Below, in pieces: positions 7,918-16,143 of a stretch of DNA of 39,419 bases. The translations under genes were made by a program, and so were the position numbers. This DNA comes from JANLSO01 sp031362405 (GTDB lineage Bacteria > Actinomycetota > Thermoleophilia > Miltoncostaeales > Miltoncostaeaceae): contig JANLSO010000036.1 of assembly GCA_031362405.1 (NCBI GenBank), positions 1 through 39,419 of the forward strand, in the 5' to 3' direction. Every line of letters begins with the position of its first letter. Position 1 is the first letter of the stretch. A model generated the notes under the pieces. That model searched no databases. It worked only from the letters and a program-made list of their open reading frames with translations, and had not been told where the DNA came from.

Positions 7918-10274
7918 ACCGATCCGGTTTCCATTCGCAGGAGCCAGGGGATGCGGCCGACGGCCACCAGCGCCAGGATGCCCAGTGACAGGCACGCGGC
8001 AACGACGGCCCAGACCGCGCCGGTCGGCTCGACGGCGACGAAGAAATCCCGGAGCCACGGCAGCTGGATTCCGGCGACCAGCGCGACGGCGAACGCCGTG
8101 ACCATCCCCCATACCCAGGGGCGTACCCGACGCCGCTCGGGCCCGCGCTCGACGGCGATGACGATGGCAAGGCCCATCCCCGTCGTGGCGAGCACGGCCG
8201 CGGTGCGCCCCTCGTCGATGCCGGCGTCGAGGGGGCCGCGCACCAACAGGTAGGTCGCAATGATGGTGGCGGCGCTCACGAGACCCGCGGGGATGACGAA
8301 CGCCAGCAGCCCCGAGAGAAACCCTTCGCGTCGCACCGGGCCCTCGGAGGGTGCGAGGGCGAGGAAGAACGCCGGTACGCCGATCGTGAGCGTCGAGACC
8401 ACGGTGATCTGGCGGGCCAGAAACGGGTACGCGATCGGCGCCAGGCCGAGCGTCGCCAGGATGGTCGCAGAGTAGACCGTCTTTGCCACGAAGAGCTTTG
8501 CCACTCGGTGGGTGTTGCGGATGATGCGGCGTCCCTCCTCGACCGCCCGGGGGACGGTCGCGAAGGAACTCGTCAGCAGGATCAGGTCGGCCACGCCCTT
8601 GGCCATCTGACTGCCGTTGCCCATCGCAATGCCCAGGCGCGCCTCCTTGAGGGCCAAGACATCGTTGACGCCGTCGCCGGTCATGGCCACGTAGCGACCC
8701 TGGCGCGTCATGGCCCGCACCAGATCGCGTTTCTGCTCGGGTGTGATGCGTCCGTAGACAGCCGTGGTGTCGACGATCGCGTCGAGGCCAGTATCCGCGG
8801 TCGGCAGGTCGGCGCCACTGATGCTGCGCTCGGCGTCAGGGATGCCGACCGTCGCGGCGATTGCCCCCACGGTGACGGGATCGTCGCCGGAGATCACGCG
8901 GGTCGTCACCCCCTCGCGGGTCAGGTAGGCGATCGTCTCGGCCGCCTCCGGGCGTATCTTCTCGGTCAGCATCACGAGCCCGAGCGGGCGTAGATCGGTC
9001 GGCAGTTGCTCCTCGACCAACGGAGCGGGCCCTCCGGCCAGCAGAACCACCCGCCGTCCCCGGGCTGCGTGGTGGGCGACGCGTTGATGCAGTGGCTCGT
9101 CCACCTCGACACCCGAGCGTGCGAGAACGTCCGGCCCGCCCAGCACAAGCGTCTGTGGGCCTTCGATCGTGAGCCCACTCCATTTGCGCGCCGACGAGAA
9201 CGGGACTTCGTAGATAACGGTCGCCGCCGTGCCGGGGGCGGCCTCGCCCACGGCCTGCATGGTGGAGTTCTGAAAGCCGGCGCTTGCGGCCAGCGTGCCG
9301 AGGTCGTCGCGGAGGGCTTCTCGCGGACGGCCGTCCACCGGCTCCAGATCGTCGACGGTGATCCGGTTCTCGGTGAGCGTGCCGGTCTTGTCGAGGCACA
9401 GCGTGTCGACCGATGCCAGACTCTCCACCGCGTTCAACCGCTGGGCGAGGGTGCCGATCCGGGCGAGCCTCACCGCGGCGACCGCGAAGGTGAGGCTCGT
9501 GAGCAAGACAAGCCCCTCCGGAACCAGCGGCACCAACGCTGCGACGACGGTACCCGTTCCCCCGGTGAGACTCGCCCCACGTAGGAACAGCGCCAGCACG
9601 AGGGCGGCGGCCAGGGGCACCATCGCCGCGACGGTGATCCGCAGGATGCGGTTGATGTCGCCCTGGAGTGGGCTGAGCGGAGATCCGGCCTGGCGTGCCT
9701 CGGCGGCGAGGCGCTCGGCAAAGCTCTGGGCTCCGACCGCCTCGACCACATAGTCGCCCGAGCCGGCCAGGCAGTAGGCCCCCGACAGAACGGGTTCGTC
9801 GGCGTCTTTGGTGACGGCCTCGCTCTCACCGGTGAGGATCGATTCGTCGAGGGAGAGACCACGGGCGGCGACCACGCAGCCGTCGGCGACCACCTGATCG
9901 CCGGGCTCCACCCGAATAACATCGCCCGGGACGACCGCCCCGACCGCGAGTTCCGTCAGCGCGCCGTCACGCCACACCTTCGCGCGCGGCGCCACCAGCA
10001 GGGCGAGCCGATCGAGCACCCGCTTCGCCCTGACCTCCTGGACGATCCCGATGAGCGTGTTCGCCACGATCACCCCGCCGAAAAGCGCGTCTTTGGCGTC
10101 GCCCAGCGTGAGCGTCAGCACGAGTAGCGCCCCGAGCACCAGGTTGAAGAGGGTGAAGGTGTTGGTGCGAACGATCTCAGAGTACGACCGGCTGCCGCGC
10201 GCCTTCGGCCCGTGTGGCCGGGCCGCGAGGCTGTCGGCGGCCTGCGCCGACGACAGCCCCCAAGATCCGCTCAC
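7914..10274 (-). CDS. Cation-transporting P-type ATPase, CtpE-like
   Basis: A 786-residue P-type ATPase. Seen in order: N-terminal cytoplasmic start (GLSSAQAADSLA), two helices, the actuator motif LTGES (147-151), the ion-site helix with PEGL (252-255), the phosphorylation motif DKTGTLT (Asp295), the nucleotide-binding KWSG (364-367), the hinge MTGDGVND (531-538), then six C-terminal helices. No N-terminal heavy-metal domain or CPC motif is present, so it is not a copper/cadmium pump. The PEGL signature and layout resemble mycobacterial CtpE, reported to act in calcium uptake. GTG start, 4-bp overlap with the phosphoketolase stop. Ion specificity is inferred from resemblance only. Confidence 0.88.
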   Translation of the reverse strand: MSGSWGLSSAQAADSLAARPHGPKARGSRSYSEIVRTNTFTLFNLVLGALLVLTLTLGDAKDALFGGVIVANTLIGIVQEVRAKRVLDRLALLVAPRAKVWRDGALTELAVGAVVPGDVIRVEPGDQVVADGCVVAARGLSLDESILTGESEAVTKDADEPVLSGAYCLAGSGDYVVEAVGAQSFAERLAAEARQAGSPLSPLQGDINRILRITVAAMVPLAAALVLALFLRGASLTGGTGTVVAALVPLVPEGLVLLTSLTFAVAAVRLARIGTLAQRLNAVESLASVDTLCLDKTGTLTENRITVDDLEPVDGRPREALRDDLGTLAASAGFQNSTMQAVGEAAPGTAATVIYEVPFSSARKWSGLTIEGPQTLVLGGPDVLARSGVEVDEPLHQRVAHHAARGRRVVLLAGGPAPLVEEQLPTDLRPLGLVMLTEKIRPEAAETIAYLTREGVTTRVISGDDPVTVGAIAATVGIPDAERSISGADLPTADTGLDAIVDTTAVYGRITPEQKRDLVRAMTRQGRYVAMTGDGVNDVLALKEARLGIAMGNGSQMAKGVADLILLTSSFATVPRAVEEGRRIIRNTHRVAKLFVAKTVYSATILATLGLAPIAYPFLARQITVVSTLTIGVPAFFLALAPSEGPVRREGFLSGLLAFVIPAGLVSAATIIATYLLVRGPLDAGIDEGRTAAVLATTGMGLAIVIAVERGPERRRVRPWVWGMVTAFAVALVAGIQLPWLRDFFVAVEPTGAVWAVVAACLSLGILALVAVGRIPWLLRMETGSV

Positions 10275-12691
10275 GCGCTCAGATCCACGCCCGCCAGAGA
10301 CTCATCCTCCGCGCGGGCGCGTGCACCCCAGCGCCATTCGGTGACATCGGGATGGTCGACACCGGTGGCTCGGGTATGGGCGCGCAGCCGAAGGCGCTCG
10401 TCGACCATCCACTGGCGCAAAGTTGCTTCCCGCTCGGCGAGGCCCCGGACGCGGTCGATGACGTCCATCACCAGGTGGTAGCGATCGAGCTGGTTGAGCA
10501 TCAACATGTCGAAGGGGGTCGTGGTGGTGCCCTCCTCCATGTAGCCGCGCACGTGGATGTTGCGGTGGTTGGTGCGCCGGTAGGTGAGCCGGTGGATCAG
10601 CGTCGGGTATCCGTGAAAGGCGAACACGACCGGCCGATCGACGGTGAACAGGGCGTCGAACGCGGCGTCGGAGAGCCCATGCGGATGCTGGCTGGCCGAC
10701 TCCAGGCGCATCAGGTCGACAACGTTCACGAACCGCACCCGAAGGTGGGGGAGGTGCGTGCGCAGCAGATCGGTCGCCGCCAGCGCTTCGAGGGTCGGGA
10801 CATCCCCTGCACAGGCGATGACGACATCGGGGATCTCGCCGCGGTCGCTGCTCGCCCAGTCCCAGACGCCGATGCCCCGGGTGCAGTGGGCGATCGCCTC
10901 GTCGATGGCCAGCCACTGGGGTTCGGGCTGCTTGCCCGCGACGATCACGTTGATGTAGTCGACGCTGCGCAGACAATGGTCGGCGACCGACAGCAGGCAG
11001 TTGGCGTCTGGTGGCAGATAGATGCGCACCATCTCCGACTTCTTTGCGACCACGTGGTCGATGAAGCCTGGGTCCTGATGAGAGAAGCCGTTGTGGTCTT
11101 GTCGCCACACGTGCGAGGTCAGCAGATAATTGAGCGAGGCGACCGGGCGGCGCCAGGGGATCTCGCGTGAGACCTTCAGCCACTTAGCGTGCTGGTTGAG
11201 CATCGCGTCGATGATGTGGATGAACGCCTCGTAGCAACTGAAAAGGCCATGGCGGCCGGTCAGCAGGTAGCCCTCGAGCCAGCCCTGGCACAGGTGCTCG
11301 CTGAGCACCTCCATCACGCGTCCGTCGGTGGCCAGGTGGTCGTCGGTCGGCAGGCCCTCGGCCTCCCAGGTGCGCTCGGTGGCCGCAAATACCGCTCCTA
11401 GGCGGTTCGATGCCGTCTCGTCGGGCCCGAACAGGCGGAAGTTGCGGTAGTCGGCATTGTCGCGAAAGACGTCGCGCAGCAGCTCACCCAGCACCCGGGT
11501 CGACTCGGCGTCGACGGCTCCGGGCGCCGGTACGTCAACCGCGTGGGCGCGGAAGTCGGGCAGGGTCAGCGGCCGCAGCAGTACGCCGCCGTTGGCGTGG
11601 GGGCTGGCACTCATCCGCCGCTCACCGGTCGGGGCGAGCTGCGCCAGGTCGGGGATCAGCGCGCCGTCGGCGTCGAAAAGTTCCTCGGGGCGGTACGAAC
11701 GCATCCACGCCTCGAGCTGGGCGAGGTGGTCGGGCCGTGCGGCCAGGCCGCTGAGCGGCACCTGGTGCGAGCGCCACGTGCCCTCGGTCGGCAGGCCATC
11801 GACCTCTTTGGGCCCGGTCCAGCCCTTGGGTGACCGCAGCACGATCATCGGCCAGAGCGGCCGTTCGCGGTGACTATCGTGCCGCGCCGCATCCTGGATC
11901 CGGGCGATGTCGTCGAAGGCCTCATCAAGGGCCGCCGCCATCGCCATATGCATCAGATCGGGATCGGAGCCTTCAACGAAAAGAGGCCGGTGGCCGTAAC
12001 CCCGAAACAGGTTCTCCAGTTCGTCGTGGGGGATCCGCGCAAGAACCGTCGGGTTGGCGATCTTGTAGCCGTTCAGGTGCAGAATCGGCAGCACCGCCCC
12101 GTCGCCGACCGGGTCGATGAACTTGTTAGAGTGCCAGCTCGCCGCGAGTGGTCCGGTCTCGGCCTCACCGTCGCCGACCACGCAGCACACCACGAGGTTC
12201 GGGTTGTCGAACGCGGCTCCGTAGGCATGGGCGAGGGCGTAGCCGAGCTCGCCGCCCTCATGGATCGAGCCGGGTGTCTCCGGTGCGACGTGGCTGGGGA
12301 TGCCGCCCGGAAACGAGAACTGGCGAAAGAGTTTGCGAAGACCGTCGAGGTCGCGGCCGATCTCCGGGTAGACCTCCGAGTAGGTGCCTTCCAGATACGC
12401 GTTGGCAACGATCGCGGGGCCGCCGTGCCCCGGGCCCGTGACGTAGAGGGCCTCGATGTCGCGTTGTCGGATCACCCGGTTCATGTGGGCGTAGATGAAG
12501 CTGAGGCCCGGCGAGGTTCCCCAGTGCCCGAGCAGCCGTGGCTTGACGTGCTCGATGCGCAGTGGCTCGCGCAGAAGCGGGTTGTCGAGCAGGTAGATCT
12601 GCCCGACCGACAGATAGTTCGCCGCCCGCCAGTAGGCATCGACCAGTTGCATCTGCGCGCTCGTGAGCGGTTCGTGCGTGGTGGTGGTCAT
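10271..12691 (-). CDS. xfp: Xylulose-5-phosphate/fructose-6-phosphate phosphoketolase
   Basis: An 806-residue protein, standard length for this thiamine-diphosphate enzyme. Signature blocks are LGHWGTSPGLSFIYAHMNR (54-72), TGPGHGGPA (85-93) and the ThDP/Mg motif GDGEAETGPLA (173-183). It splits xylulose 5-phosphate or fructose 6-phosphate with phosphate into acetyl phosphate plus glyceraldehyde 3-phosphate or erythrose 4-phosphate. The acetate kinase gene immediately upstream (ATGA overlap) uses the acetyl phosphate to make ATP and acetate. Preference between the two sugar phosphates cannot be read from sequence. It is the second gene of the long chain, whose promoter lies at 13792-13817. Confidence 0.96.
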   Translation of the reverse strand: MTTTTHEPLTSAQMQLVDAYWRAANYLSVGQIYLLDNPLLREPLRIEHVKPRLLGHWGTSPGLSFIYAHMNRVIRQRDIEALYVTGPGHGGPAIVANAYLEGTYSEVYPEIGRDLDGLRKLFRQFSFPGGIPSHVAPETPGSIHEGGELGYALAHAYGAAFDNPNLVVCCVVGDGEAETGPLAASWHSNKFIDPVGDGAVLPILHLNGYKIANPTVLARIPHDELENLFRGYGHRPLFVEGSDPDLMHMAMAAALDEAFDDIARIQDAARHDSHRERPLWPMIVLRSPKGWTGPKEVDGLPTEGTWRSHQVPLSGLAARPDHLAQLEAWMRSYRPEELFDADGALIPDLAQLAPTGERRMSASPHANGGVLLRPLTLPDFRAHAVDVPAPGAVDAESTRVLGELLRDVFRDNADYRNFRLFGPDETASNRLGAVFAATERTWEAEGLPTDDHLATDGRVMEVLSEHLCQGWLEGYLLTGRHGLFSCYEAFIHIIDAMLNQHAKWLKVSREIPWRRPVASLNYLLTSHVWRQDHNGFSHQDPGFIDHVVAKKSEMVRIYLPPDANCLLSVADHCLRSVDYINVIVAGKQPEPQWLAIDEAIAHCTRGIGVWDWASSDRGEIPDVVIACAGDVPTLEALAATDLLRTHLPHLRVRFVNVVDLMRLESASQHPHGLSDAAFDALFTVDRPVVFAFHGYPTLIHRLTYRRTNHRNIHVRGYMEEGTTTTPFDMLMLNQLDRYHLVMDVIDRVRGLAEREATLRQWMVDERLRLRAHTRATGVDHPDVTEWRWGARARAEDESLAGVDLSA

Positions 12692-13782
12692 GCCGTGACC
12701 TTTCTGTCGATGGTGCGGGCAAGAATCCGGCGTGCGGCCCGGGCAATGGCGACCTCTTCGCGTGAATGCACCACCAGGGTGCGCACCACGGCGCCGTCGG
12801 CCGAGACGTCGCGGTCGCCCTCTTCGTCGACGTTGCGCGTGCTGTCGATCCCGAGGCCGAGGAAGGCGAGGCGCCGCGCGACTTCCGCGCGCACGCGGGC
12901 TGAGCCCTCGCCGATGCCGCCCGTGAAAACCACGGTGTCGAGGCCACCGAGCGATGCGGCCATCGCGGCGATCGTCGCCGCGAGCCGGTGGTCGTGCACG
13001 GCAAGGGCAGTCTGTGCCGCCTCATCGCCGGTCTGTGCCCTGGCCTCCACCTCGCGCATATCCGCGGTGCCGGCCAGGGCAACCAGCCCGCTCTCCTCAT
13101 TGAGAATCCGCTGGACCTCTCGCGGATCCATCCCGGCCGTCACGATCAGGTGAAGGGGGATACCCGGGTCGAGCGAGCCCGACCGTGTGGCCATCACCAG
13201 TCCCTCCAGCGGACTGAAGCCCATGCTGGTGTCGATCGAACACCCGCCGCGCACCGCGGTTGCCGATGCTCCGCCACCAAGGTGGCAGACCACAAGCCGT
13301 AGATCCTTCGGCGGACGGTTGAGGAGCTCGGGTGCCCGATCAACCGCCCATTCCACGGAGAGCCCGTGAAAGCCGTGTCGGCGCACGTCGAAGTCGGTGC
13401 GCCAGCTCTCGGGGACCGCGTACAGCGCGGCCTCGCTGCGCAGCGTTGCGTGGAAAGCCGTATCGAAGGCAGCGATCTGTGGAACATCGGGGAAGGCCGC
13501 GCGCGCTTCTCGGATCAGCGTCAGCGCCGATGCGTTGTGCAAGGGCGCGACGCCGATCTCCTGCGCGAGATCGCGCAACACGTCGTCGTCGATCAGGACC
13601 GACGCGGTGAAACGGGATCCGCCGAAAACCACGCGGTGCCCGACCGCAGCAAGGCTTTCCGGCGCGTCGACGAGCGAGTCGATCGACGTCGCTCGTTCCC
13701 CTCGGTCGACCAGGCGGAGCTTTACCCCGGTGGATCCCGCGTTGACCGCGAGGATCGGGCCGCTTTGCGAAGTGCTGGCCAT
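12688..13782 (-). CDS. ackA: Acetate kinase
   Basis: A 364-residue protein, somewhat shorter than the usual 390-400. The start is the ATG at 13780-13782; the 25 extra upstream codons would read through the promoter. Motifs: VNAGSTGVKLRLV near the N-terminus, VGHRVVFGG (the usual form is VGHRVVHGG, so one His is Phe here), FDTAFH with catalytic Asp107, CHLGGGASA and MATRSGSLDPG with the active-site Arg. The enzyme interconverts acetyl phosphate plus ADP with acetate plus ATP. First gene of the long minus-strand chain and coupled to xfp. No Shine-Dalgarno is visible; the promoter -10 is 9 nt from the ATG, so the mRNA is probably leaderless. Confidence 0.93.
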   Translation of the reverse strand: MASTSQSGPILAVNAGSTGVKLRLVDRGERATSIDSLVDAPESLAAVGHRVVFGGSRFTASVLIDDDVLRDLAQEIGVAPLHNASALTLIREARAAFPDVPQIAAFDTAFHATLRSEAALYAVPESWRTDFDVRRHGFHGLSVEWAVDRAPELLNRPPKDLRLVVCHLGGGASATAVRGGCSIDTSMGFSPLEGLVMATRSGSLDPGIPLHLIVTAGMDPREVQRILNEESGLVALAGTADMREVEARAQTGDEAAQTALAVHDHRLAATIAAMAASLGGLDTVVFTGGIGEGSARVRAEVARRLAFLGLGIDSTRNVDEEGDRDVSADGAVVRTLVVHSREEVAIARAARRILARTIDRKVTA

Positions 13783-13791
13783 TCGTGCGTC

Positions 13792-13817
13792 GTACCCGGA
13801 CCGCGGCGGTCCGAAAC
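13792..13817 (-). promoter_or_regulatory. Sigma-B/F-like promoter of the ackA operon, with inverted repeat in the spacer
   Basis: Minus-strand GTTT (13814-13817), 16-bp spacer, GGGTAC (13792-13797), then 9 nt to the ackA ATG. This matches the published Streptomyces sigma-B pattern GNNT-N14-16-GGGTAC/T and mycobacterial sigma-F promoters. An inverted repeat cggaccg-cgg-cggtccg (13797-13813) fills the spacer and could bind a regulator. Sequence match is direct; sigma identity is inferred. Confidence 0.7.
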
Positions 13818-13825
13818 CGCCATGT

Positions 13826-13851
13826 GTTTGCGTGCCGCCCTGAGCGGGTAC
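13826..13851 (+). promoter_or_regulatory. Sigma-B/F-like promoter of the SPFH gene
   Basis: Plus-strand GTTT (13826-13829), 16-bp spacer, GGGTAC (13846-13851), then 8 nt to the ATG at 13860. It is a near mirror image of the ackA promoter, 8 bp away in the divergent orientation. No ribosome-binding site lies between it and the start codon, so a leaderless transcript is likely. Confidence 0.7.
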
Positions 13852-13859
13852 CGCCACGC

Positions 13860-14693
13860 ATGGCCCAATTCCTGATCGTTCTCGCCGTCATCGTGATCGT
13901 CGTGCTGGCGGCGTCGGTCCGCATCCTCAAGCAGTACGAGCGGGGCGTGCAGTTTCGTCTCGGCAAGGTCTTCGGAGGCGCGCGCGGCCCTGGGCCTATC
14001 TTCATCATCCCGCTCATCGACCGGGTGCACCGCGTGTCGCTGCGAATCGTGACGATGCCGATCCAGTCACAGGGGATCATCACCCGCGACAATGTCAGCG
14101 TCGACGTCTCGGCAGTGGCCTACTACCGGGTTGCCGACGCGGTGCGTTCAGTCGTCGCGATCGAGAACGTTGCGGCGGCGATCAACCAGATCGCCCAGAC
14201 AACGCTGCGGGCGGTCGTCGGGCGTCACACACTCGACGAGACCCTCTCGGAGACCGAAACGATCAACCAGAACATCCGTGAGATCCTCGATGTCCAGACC
14301 GAGGAGTGGGGTGTCCAGGTGACCCTCGTCGAGCTGAAGGACATCCAGCTTCCCGAGAGCATGAAGCGGGCGATGGCCCGCCAGGCCGAGGCCGAGCGTG
14401 AGAAGCGCGCAAAGATCATCGCCGCCGAGGGTGAGGCGCTGGCCGCCGGCGAGCTGGCCCAGGCCGCCGACGTCATGATGGCCCACCCGCTTGCCTTGCA
14501 GCTGCGCAACCTCCAGACCCTGGTGGAGATCGCCGTCGACAAGAACTCCACGGTGGTGTTCCCGGCACCGTTGATGAGCACCATCCAGGAACTCGGTGCG
14601 TTCCTCGGCCGCGAGGCGACCGCCGCCGGAGCCTTGCCCCCGCCCCCCGCCACGACGATTGCGGAGCCGGGTCTAACCGATCAGGGCGGCTGA
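13860..14693 (+). CDS. SPFH/stomatin-family (slipin) membrane protein
   Basis: A 277-residue protein starting at the ATG at 13860 with an immediate hydrophobic anchor (FLIVLAVIVIVVLAASV). The SPFH core follows: YERGVQFRLGKV, GPIFIIPLIDRVHRVSLR, ITRDNVSVDVSAVAYYRV, then a coiled-coil region rich in Ala/Glu (MKRAMARQAEAEREKRAKI). The tail is Pro-rich (ALPPPPATT). Stomatins and slipins form oligomeric membrane scaffolds often paired with an NfeD protease partner; no NfeD gene is beside it here. It diverges from ackA with a matching stress-type promoter and overlaps the convergent GAF-ANTAR gene by 21 bp at its end. Confidence 0.92.
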   Translation: MAQFLIVLAVIVIVVLAASVRILKQYERGVQFRLGKVFGGARGPGPIFIIPLIDRVHRVSLRIVTMPIQSQGIITRDNVSVDVSAVAYYRVADAVRSVVAIENVAAAINQIAQTTLRAVVGRHTLDETLSETETINQNIREILDVQTEEWGVQVTLVELKDIQLPESMKRAMARQAEAEREKRAKIIAAEGEALAAGELAQAADVMMAHPLALQLRNLQTLVEIAVDKNSTVVFPAPLMSTIQELGAFLGREATAAGALPPPPATTIAEPGLTDQGG

Positions 14694-15395
14694 CGGCAGG
14701 GTGCCGTCAACGAGTTCCTGGGCGACATCGGCCAGGAGGCGTTGATTGCCACGGGCGTACTTACGCAGCCGCTTGAAGGCCTCGGCCATGTCGACACCTG
14801 CGCGCTCGGCGATGACGCCTTTCGCCTGCTCGATGGCAACGCGGCTGTCGAGGGCGGCCCGCAGTTGATCGGTGAGTTCTTGGGCCTCACGCGCCGCTTG
14901 GTGCTGGAGGATGGCAATGGTCGCCATATCCGCGAGAGCTTGGGCGGTGGAGACATCGGGTTTCGCGAGACGTCCCGGCTCGGCCCGGAACAGGTTCAGC
15001 GCGCCGAGGGTGTTGTTGCGCAGCCTCAAAGGCAACGCATGGGCGGCCCGGAAGCCGGCGCCAGTGGCAACGGGCACGAAGAGGGGCCAACGCGAGGCTT
15101 CTTCCGCGAGGTCAGGGACGAGCACCGCTGCTCCCTTGGTGAAGCACTCCAAGCACGGCCCCTCGTCATTCTGGATCTGGAACAACTCGACCAGCTCGGT
15201 CGCCTCGCTGGTGGCGGCCATCAGGTGCAGGGTGCCATGCGCATCGGCAAGCAGGAGGCCCGCGGCGGACGCGTCTAACAGCTCGACGCACCGCTCGACC
15301 ACGAACCCGAGAAGGTCCACGATGTCGAAGTCGTCGACGAGGGTGTCGGCGAGTTCCACAAACGTACGACCGAGACGTTCCTCACGGGTGACCAT
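14673..15395 (-). CDS. GAF-ANTAR transcription antitermination regulator
   Basis: A 240-residue protein. Residues about 20-165 form a GAF sensor domain (VVERCVELLDASAAGLLLAD ... DEGPCLECF ... ALPLRLRNNTLGALNLFR). Residues about 175-235 form an ANTAR domain (LRAALDSRVAIEQAKGVIAE ... DMAEAFKRLRKYAR). ANTAR proteins bind paired RNA hairpins and prevent transcription termination. A Cys pair-like PCLEC occurs in the GAF loop, seen in many actinobacterial relatives; whether it senses redox or a ligand is unknown. GAGGAAGG precedes the ATG as a fair ribosome-binding site. No cognate double hairpin was identified nearby. Confidence 0.9.
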   Translation of the reverse strand: MVTREERLGRTFVELADTLVDDFDIVDLLGFVVERCVELLDASAAGLLLADAHGTLHLMAATSEATELVELFQIQNDEGPCLECFTKGAAVLVPDLAEEASRWPLFVPVATGAGFRAAHALPLRLRNNTLGALNLFRAEPGRLAKPDVSTAQALADMATIAILQHQAAREAQELTDQLRAALDSRVAIEQAKGVIAERAGVDMAEAFKRLRKYARGNQRLLADVAQELVDGTLPSAALIG

Positions 15396-15837
15396 CGCGC
15401 GGCCTTCCTCTTGTGGGCTGGGGGAGCCAGCCTTCGGAGTTTAGCTCCCCGGCAACCACCTGAGCGAGCGCTGCCAGTGCAGCAGCAGGGTGTTTCAGAC
15501 CTCGTAGCGCATCCGTCGCGCGACGACGTCGGCAGCGAGCAGCGCCAGGGGCGGCCCGTCGCCGAAAGCGCGCGCTCGTCGGCGCGCCAAGGCTTCGGCA
15601 ACGCCTAACGAACGGTGCACCGACACTCCTACCGCCGCCCGGTGGCTCGGCCCGGCCGCGGGCCAGCACCTCGAGCTTGACGGCCCGCGCCCTGGGAAAT
15701 GCCTGCGACCGCCATGCGCGCACGACCTGAAAGACGACGTCCGCCAGCGCGTGCCATCGGTGTACTGAGGATCGGTAAGCCGTCCTGAGGGTCAGCGCAC
15801 GCCGCCGAACGGCCCCTGGGGAAGAGGAAAGGAGAAC

Positions 15838-15981
15838 ATGGCGGCCGCCCCGGTGACGACGCCGACAATAGCCATTGCACAAGCCCCGCCGACACCGACG
15901 ATTGGCGCAGATCCCGCACAGAAGCGACGCGCCTCGGGGGCAGAGTGTGAAGCGAAGGCCGCACGTGGAGGCTGCTCGTAA
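15838..15981 (+). CDS. Possible 47-residue small protein
   Basis: An ATG preceded by gaggaaaggagaac opens a 47-codon frame ending at TAA. The product is Ala/Pro/Thr-rich with an internal near-repeat (APVTTPTIAIAQAPPTPTIG), then a basic stretch and two cysteines. The purine-rich leader is the best ribosome-binding site in this gap, though it sits rather close to the ATG. No family is recognised, and the frame could be chance in GC-rich DNA. Confidence 0.25.
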   Translation: MAAAPVTTPTIAIAQAPPTPTIGADPAQKRRASGAECEAKAARGGCS

Positions 15982-16061
15982 CGCCTCGCACCCGAGAGAC
16001 GGCGCCGGGCCGTCGTTCAGCTCGCGAGGAAGCGCAGACTGCATGGCGTCGCCCGACGAGA

Positions 16062-16134
16062 AGCCCGGTGCCTGGGACACAAAAAACAAGGGCACGCCGG
16101 TGCGGGCGTGTCTTTGCGTCCCGGGCACCGGGCT
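16062..16134. repeat. Composite hairpin with 17-bp arms at the hydrolase 3' end
   Basis: The arm agcccggtgcctgggac (16062-16078) pairs with gtcccgggcaccgggct (16118-16134) with one mismatch. The 39-nt loop has an A6 run and its own hairpin cacgcc-ggtgcg-ggcgtg. It carries the GGTGCC/GGCACC core of the dispersed palindromes and ends 9 bp from the hydrolase stop codon, so it could also stop transcription. Confidence 0.65.
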
Positions 16135-16143
16135 ACGAGGTGC

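Larger units (their letters stand above)
15396..16143. other. Gap of 748 bp without a convincing gene
   Basis: Open frames exist on both strands because the DNA is GC-rich, but none shows a recognisable domain. A minus-strand tail reading ALLAADVVARRMRYEV ends near 15495 and may be a decayed gene end. The stretch also holds a possible 47-codon ORF (15838-15981) and a long composite hairpin (16062-16134), listed separately. Confidence 0.5.

Noticed and set aside
13792..13817. Inverted repeat at the ackA promoter read as a DosR box
   Set aside because: The centre between GGAC and GTCC is the wrong length and sequence for the DosR consensus; GTTT-N16-GGGTAC explains the site better.
15382..16128. 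248-codon minus-strand frame in the gap before the alpha/beta hydrolase
   Set aside because: Arg/Pro/Cys-rich nonsense-like translation, contains the composite hairpin, overlaps the GAF-ANTAR start and has no recognisable domain.
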